Positions 6,400 to 9,010 of a stretch of DNA of 9,010 nt are shown here, in pieces. A program made the position numbers and the translations under genes. The stretch covers positions 1-9,010 of the forward strand of contig PXQM01000006.1 in NCBI GenBank assembly GCA_003021325.1, read 5' to 3'. This DNA comes from Halobacteriales archaeon QH_10_70_21 (GTDB taxonomy: Archaea; Halobacteriota; Halobacteria; Halobacteriales; Haloarculaceae). How positions within the stretch are numbered: the stretch's first letter is position 1; the number at the start of each line of letters is the position of its first letter. The notes under the pieces were generated by a model that made no database searches, was not told where the DNA came from, and saw only the letters and a list, made by a program, of their open reading frames with translations.

Positions 6400-6869
6400 C
6401 CGTCGTCCCCGAAGTCGAACTTGCCGAACGGCGTGGTCTCGTGGCTCCGGACGAGGACTTCGTCGGCGACCGTCAGGCCCATCTCCAGCAGTTCCTGGGC
6501 GACGGGCGTGATGTCGCTGTCCGACTCGCCGACGGCCGTCACGAGGAGGTTCTGCTCGCCGGTGACCAGCTCCTGGACGGAGACGACGCCGTCGATGTCC
6601 AGGATGTCGGGCACGTGGTCGCTGCGATCGGGAATCGCGGCGGTGCAGAACAGCAGCATCCGGAGCGGGTAGCCCGACTTCCGGTAGTCGACCTCGGCGG
6701 TGTATCCCTTTGTGACTCCGTCCGCCTGGAGCCGCTGAATGCGCTTGCGGACGGTGCTATCGGAGGCGCTGGTCCGCTCGGCGATGTCCCCGGACGACAC
6801 GTTCCGGGCGTCCTCCTGCAGCCCGTACAGGATGTCCTCGTCGACGGCGTCGATGTCCTCCTCGCTCAT
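6396..6869 (-). CDS. Lrp/AsnC-family transcriptional regulator
   Basis: A 157-residue DNA-binding regulator. The N-terminal winged helix-turn-helix (about residues 8-58) has DEDILYGLQEDARNVSSGDIA, then the recognition region TSASDSTVRKRIQRLQADG, typical of Lrp/AsnC. A linker strand (GYTAEVDYRKSGYP) leads into the RAM/AsnC ligand-binding alpha-beta domain at about 66-145 (LRMLLFCTAAIP, VVSVQELVTGEQNLLVTAVG). Such proteins usually form dimers to octamers and respond to amino acids or related metabolites. ATG at 6869 is preferred because a TATA-like element lies exactly leaderless-distance upstream. The open frame continues further upstream but becomes Arg-rich, overlapping the promoter. The gene is divergent from the amylase gene and could regulate it, itself or the convergent amidohydrolase; no target is proven. 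The ligand is unknown. Confidence 0.9.
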   Translation of the reverse strand: MSEEDIDAVDEDILYGLQEDARNVSSGDIAERTSASDSTVRKRIQRLQADGVTKGYTAEVDYRKSGYPLRMLLFCTAAIPDRSDHVPDILDIDGVVSVQELVTGEQNLLVTAVGESDSDITPVAQELLEMGLTVADEVLVRSHETTPFGKFDFGDDG

Positions 6870-6890
6870 ACAGGGACGTCCGCCGCGAGG

Positions 6891-6900
6891 GTTTTCTATC
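6891..6900 (-). promoter_or_regulatory. TATA-like element for the Lrp/AsnC gene (leaderless)
   Basis: On the minus strand GATAGAAAAC is centred about 27 bp upstream of the ATG at 6869 in otherwise GC-rich sequence. That is the archaeal TATA-to-transcription-start distance, so the mRNA probably begins at or next to the ATG. No Shine-Dalgarno sequence precedes the ATG, which agrees. Confidence 0.55.
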
Positions 6901-6933
6901 TTCCTCCGGGGTGCAGTCCCGGGCTCCGGGGCG

Positions 6934-6956
6934 CCGACGGCGGAGGCAGCCGTCGG
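6934..6956. repeat. 8-bp perfect inverted repeat in the divergent promoter region
   Basis: CCGACGGC (6934-6941) and GCCGTCGG (6949-6956) are exact reverse complements with a 7-bp spacer. The repeat lies between the TATA-like elements of the Lrp gene and the amylase gene. It could be an operator for a dimeric regulator such as the adjacent Lrp-type protein, or a transcript hairpin. Centre-to-centre arm spacing is 15 bp, somewhat more than one helical turn. Confidence 0.4.
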
Positions 6957-7006
6957 GAAGCGAGCCCGCCGAACGGTCGTCCTGCCCCGTCGATGGGGTG
7001 GTACAT

Positions 7007-7019
7007 CGAAATGGTAAAG
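7007..7019 (+). promoter_or_regulatory. BRE/TATA-like element for the amylase gene (leaderless)
   Basis: CGAAA at 7007-7011 resembles a haloarchaeal BRE, and TGGTAAAG at 7012-7019 is a degenerate TATA box. The centre, near 7016, is 27 bp from the GTG at 7043. This supports a leaderless transcript starting at that GTG. The match to the TATA consensus is imperfect. Confidence 0.45.
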
Positions 7020-7042
7020 ACGATATCGGCGCGAGTGGACAT

Positions 7043-9007
7043 GTGTCTCATCCCGGCCCGCCACGGTTCGTCGCGACCGGCGAGGACGTCGAACTCGCCC
7101 CTCGCGACCCCGACCCGGCAGCGACGTACCGGTGGCATCTCGTACGGAGACCGGACGAATCGAACGCGAAACTCGGCGAGGAGCCGGTCGAACACCTCGT
7201 CCCCGACGCCCCCGGCAGGTACGTCGCCAGGCTCTCGGCACCGGACGGCGAGCACGACCTCACGGTCCGGGCGTTCCCGGGCGAACTCGCCGCGAGCGGC
7301 CAGCAGTCATCCGGCCTCTCCGCCGGCCGGAGCGGCGGCGTGAGCCGCATGGAGTCGGGGCCGCGCTCGAGCGGGAGCGGCGGCTCCGTGCGGGCCGGCA
7401 CGGGCGAGGGGGGTGGCGGTGGCCGCCCGCGGCTCACCCTCCAGCCCGTCGTCGACGGCGGCGAGGTCGTCGTCGAGGCCGACCCGACGCCGCATCCGGA
7501 CGGCAGCGAGACCGCAGGCGACATTCCCGTCGAGTTCGTGGTCGACGACCGCGACGACGTCGACGCCGACGCGATGGTCGTCACCGACCACGAACTCCGG
7601 CTGCCGGTCGAGGCGCTCTCCGGGCGGACCCGCATCCACGCGGTCGCGGTCGGCGCGGAGGGGTACAGCGTGCCCGACGCCGTCGCGTTCGAGCCGGCGG
7701 CCGGCGGCTCCGACGACGCCGCCGTCACGGTCGAGCGCCCGTACGACCCGCCGGGGTGGGCGGAGTCGTCGGTCATCTACGAGGTGTACGTCCGGGAGTT
7801 CGCCGAGGCCGAGGACGCGTTCGACGCGCTCGTCGACCGCCTCGACTACATCGAATCGCTGGGCGTGGACACCATCTGGCTCACGCCCGTTCTGGAGAAC
7901 GACCACGCCCCCCACGGCTACAACATCGCCGATTTCACGTCCATCGCCGCGGACCTCGGGACCCGCGAGGACTACGAGCGGTTCCTCGACGCCGCCCACG
8001 GCCGGGGGCTCAGGGTGCTCTTCGACTTCGTCTGCAACCACTCCGCTCGGACGCATCCCTACTTCCAGGCGGCGGTCGAGGACACCGACAGCGAGTACCG
8101 CGACTGGTACGAGTGGCGCACCGAGACCGAGCCCGAGACGTACTTCGAGTGGGAGCACATCGCCAACTTCGACTTCGACCACCTGCCGGTCCGGCGGCAC
8201 CTGCTGGACGCGGTCGACGAGTGGGCGCCGCTGGTCGACGGATTCAGGTGCGACATGGCCTGGGCCGTCCCGAATGGGTTCTGGCGCGAGGTCCACGACC
8301 GGTGCAAGTCGGAGGACGCCGAGTTCCTCCTCCTCGACGAGACCATCCCCTACATCCCGGAGTACCAGGCGGGGCTGTTCGACATGCACTTCGACTCGAC
8401 GACCTACGCCGCGCTCCGGCGGGTCGGCAACGGCGAGGACGCCGAGGCGTTGCTGGACGCGGTCGACGGCCGCGCGGAGATCGGCTTCCCCGAGCACGCG
8501 GCGTTCATGCTCTACGCGGAGAACCACGACGAGACGCGGTATGTGACCGAGTGCGGTCGCGACGCGGCCGAGGCCGCCGCGGGAGCGCTGTTCACGCTCC
8601 CGGGCGCGCCGCTGCTCTACGCCGGCCAGGAGTTCGGTCACCGGGGCCGCCGCGACACCCTCGCGTGGGACCACGCCGACGAGGAACTGCGCGATTTCGT
8701 CCGGTCGCTTTCGGCCGTTCGCGGCCGGCACTCGGCGCTGTCCCCGGCCGGAACCCTCGAGCGCGTCCCCTACGAGGTTCGCCACGGCCCCGAGGAGGCC
8801 GTGGTCGCCTTCGCCCGCAGCACCGAGGAGGCGGCGGTCGTCGTCGTGCTCAACTTCGGGTCCGAGCCGGCGACGGTGGCGGTTCCGGCGGTCGCCGGAA
8901 CGACCGACCTCGTCGCCGACGCGTCCGTCGCCGCCGAGGCCCCCGGTACCACCGTGTCCGTCGAGAGCATCGTGGTCCTTCCGGCCGCCGCGGGGCCGCT
9001 GGAGTGA
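7043..9007 (+). CDS. GH13 alpha-amylase-family glycoside hydrolase, cytoplasmic
   Basis: A 654-residue enzyme that hydrolyses or rearranges alpha-1,4-glucans or maltodextrins. Seen: an N-terminal beta domain beginning MSHPGPPRFVATGE (about 1-83) and a Gly/Ser/Arg-rich low-complexity linker (about 84-130). A second beta domain with DPTPHPDGSE and GYSVPDAVAFEP follows (about 130-235). The (beta/alpha)8 catalytic domain starts at VIYEVYVREF (244). The four GH13 regions are intact: DFVCNH (D328-H333), GFRCDMAWA with nucleophile D404, LLLDETI with acid/base E433, and AENHDE with D496. A C-terminal beta domain ends the protein. There is no signal peptide or Tat motif, so it acts inside the cell, as neopullulanase or cyclomaltodextrinase-type enzymes do; exact specificity is unknown. 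The GTG at 7043 is chosen because upstream in-frame residues are Arg-rich and a TATA-like element sits 27 bp before it. Confidence 0.93.
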   Translation: MSHPGPPRFVATGEDVELAPRDPDPAATYRWHLVRRPDESNAKLGEEPVEHLVPDAPGRYVARLSAPDGEHDLTVRAFPGELAASGQQSSGLSAGRSGGVSRMESGPRSSGSGGSVRAGTGEGGGGGRPRLTLQPVVDGGEVVVEADPTPHPDGSETAGDIPVEFVVDDRDDVDADAMVVTDHELRLPVEALSGRTRIHAVAVGAEGYSVPDAVAFEPAAGGSDDAAVTVERPYDPPGWAESSVIYEVYVREFAEAEDAFDALVDRLDYIESLGVDTIWLTPVLENDHAPHGYNIADFTSIAADLGTREDYERFLDAAHGRGLRVLFDFVCNHSARTHPYFQAAVEDTDSEYRDWYEWRTETEPETYFEWEHIANFDFDHLPVRRHLLDAVDEWAPLVDGFRCDMAWAVPNGFWREVHDRCKSEDAEFLLLDETIPYIPEYQAGLFDMHFDSTTYAALRRVGNGEDAEALLDAVDGRAEIGFPEHAAFMLYAENHDETRYVTECGRDAAEAAAGALFTLPGAPLLYAGQEFGHRGRRDTLAWDHADEELRDFVRSLSAVRGRHSALSPAGTLERVPYEVRHGPEEAVVAFARSTEEAAVVVVLNFGSEPATVAVPAVAGTTDLVADASVAAEAPGTTVSVESIVVLPAAAGPLE

Positions 9008-9010
9008 CGG

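Noticed and set aside
6911..7042. N-terminal extension of the amylase from an upstream GTG
   Set aside because: The 44 extra residues are Arg/Ser-rich, unlike the acidic protein, and cover the inverted repeat and TATA-like element. The GTG at 7043 gives the natural MSHPGPPRF start.
6870..7241. N-terminal extension of the Lrp/AsnC regulator
   Set aside because: The added residues are Arg-rich and low-complexity, run through both promoters and into the amylase gene, and do not belong to the Lrp family, whose members start just before the helix-turn-helix.

Overview
The window looks like haloarchaeal chromosome (class Halobacteria; genus not determinable). GC content is very high and real coding frames use G/C at third positions. 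The predicted soluble proteins are rich in Asp and Glu, as expected for a salt-in cytoplasm. Several genes have a TATA-like element about 27 bp before the start codon, which fits archaeal leaderless transcripts. There are no rRNA or tRNA genes, no IS element and no CRISPR array that I can see.

Layout. Bases 1-2241 (minus strand) carry a two-gene redox cassette. A Tat-signal 'gluconate 2-dehydrogenase subunit 3'-type small subunit overlaps a FAD-dependent GMC oxidoreductase by ATGA. Just downstream, at the left edge, a short stretch resembles the N-terminal motif of DUF2309/DabA inorganic-carbon proteins, but no clean start is visible. Bases 2283-3158 (minus) encode an unrecognised multi-pass membrane protein. 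Bases 3291-4880 (minus) encode a polytopic GT39/ArnT-like glycosyltransferase. A 502-bp non-coding divergent spacer (4881-5382) contains a distinctly AT-richer core. Bases 5383-6399 (plus) encode a metal-dependent amidohydrolase, and 6396-6869 (minus) an Lrp/AsnC regulator. These two genes are convergent and share one CTAG as both stop codons. A 173-bp divergent promoter region follows, with TATA-like elements for both flanking genes and an 8-bp inverted repeat. Bases 7043-9007 (plus) encode an intracellular GH13 alpha-amylase-family enzyme with all catalytic residues.

Functional reading. The oxidoreductase pair probably acts at or outside the membrane, with the Tat-bearing small subunit carrying the FAD subunit out. 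The GT39 protein would add lipid-linked sugar to an extracellular acceptor. The amylase would process maltodextrins inside the cell, and its divergent Lrp-type neighbour could control it, but that is inference from position only. I see no convincing new multi-gene system. The best leads are the possibly broken DabA-like start at the left edge, the Cys-rich motif and Tat pairing of the GMC enzyme, the orphan membrane protein with two palindromes in its upstream region, and the compact Lrp/amylase divergent promoter.
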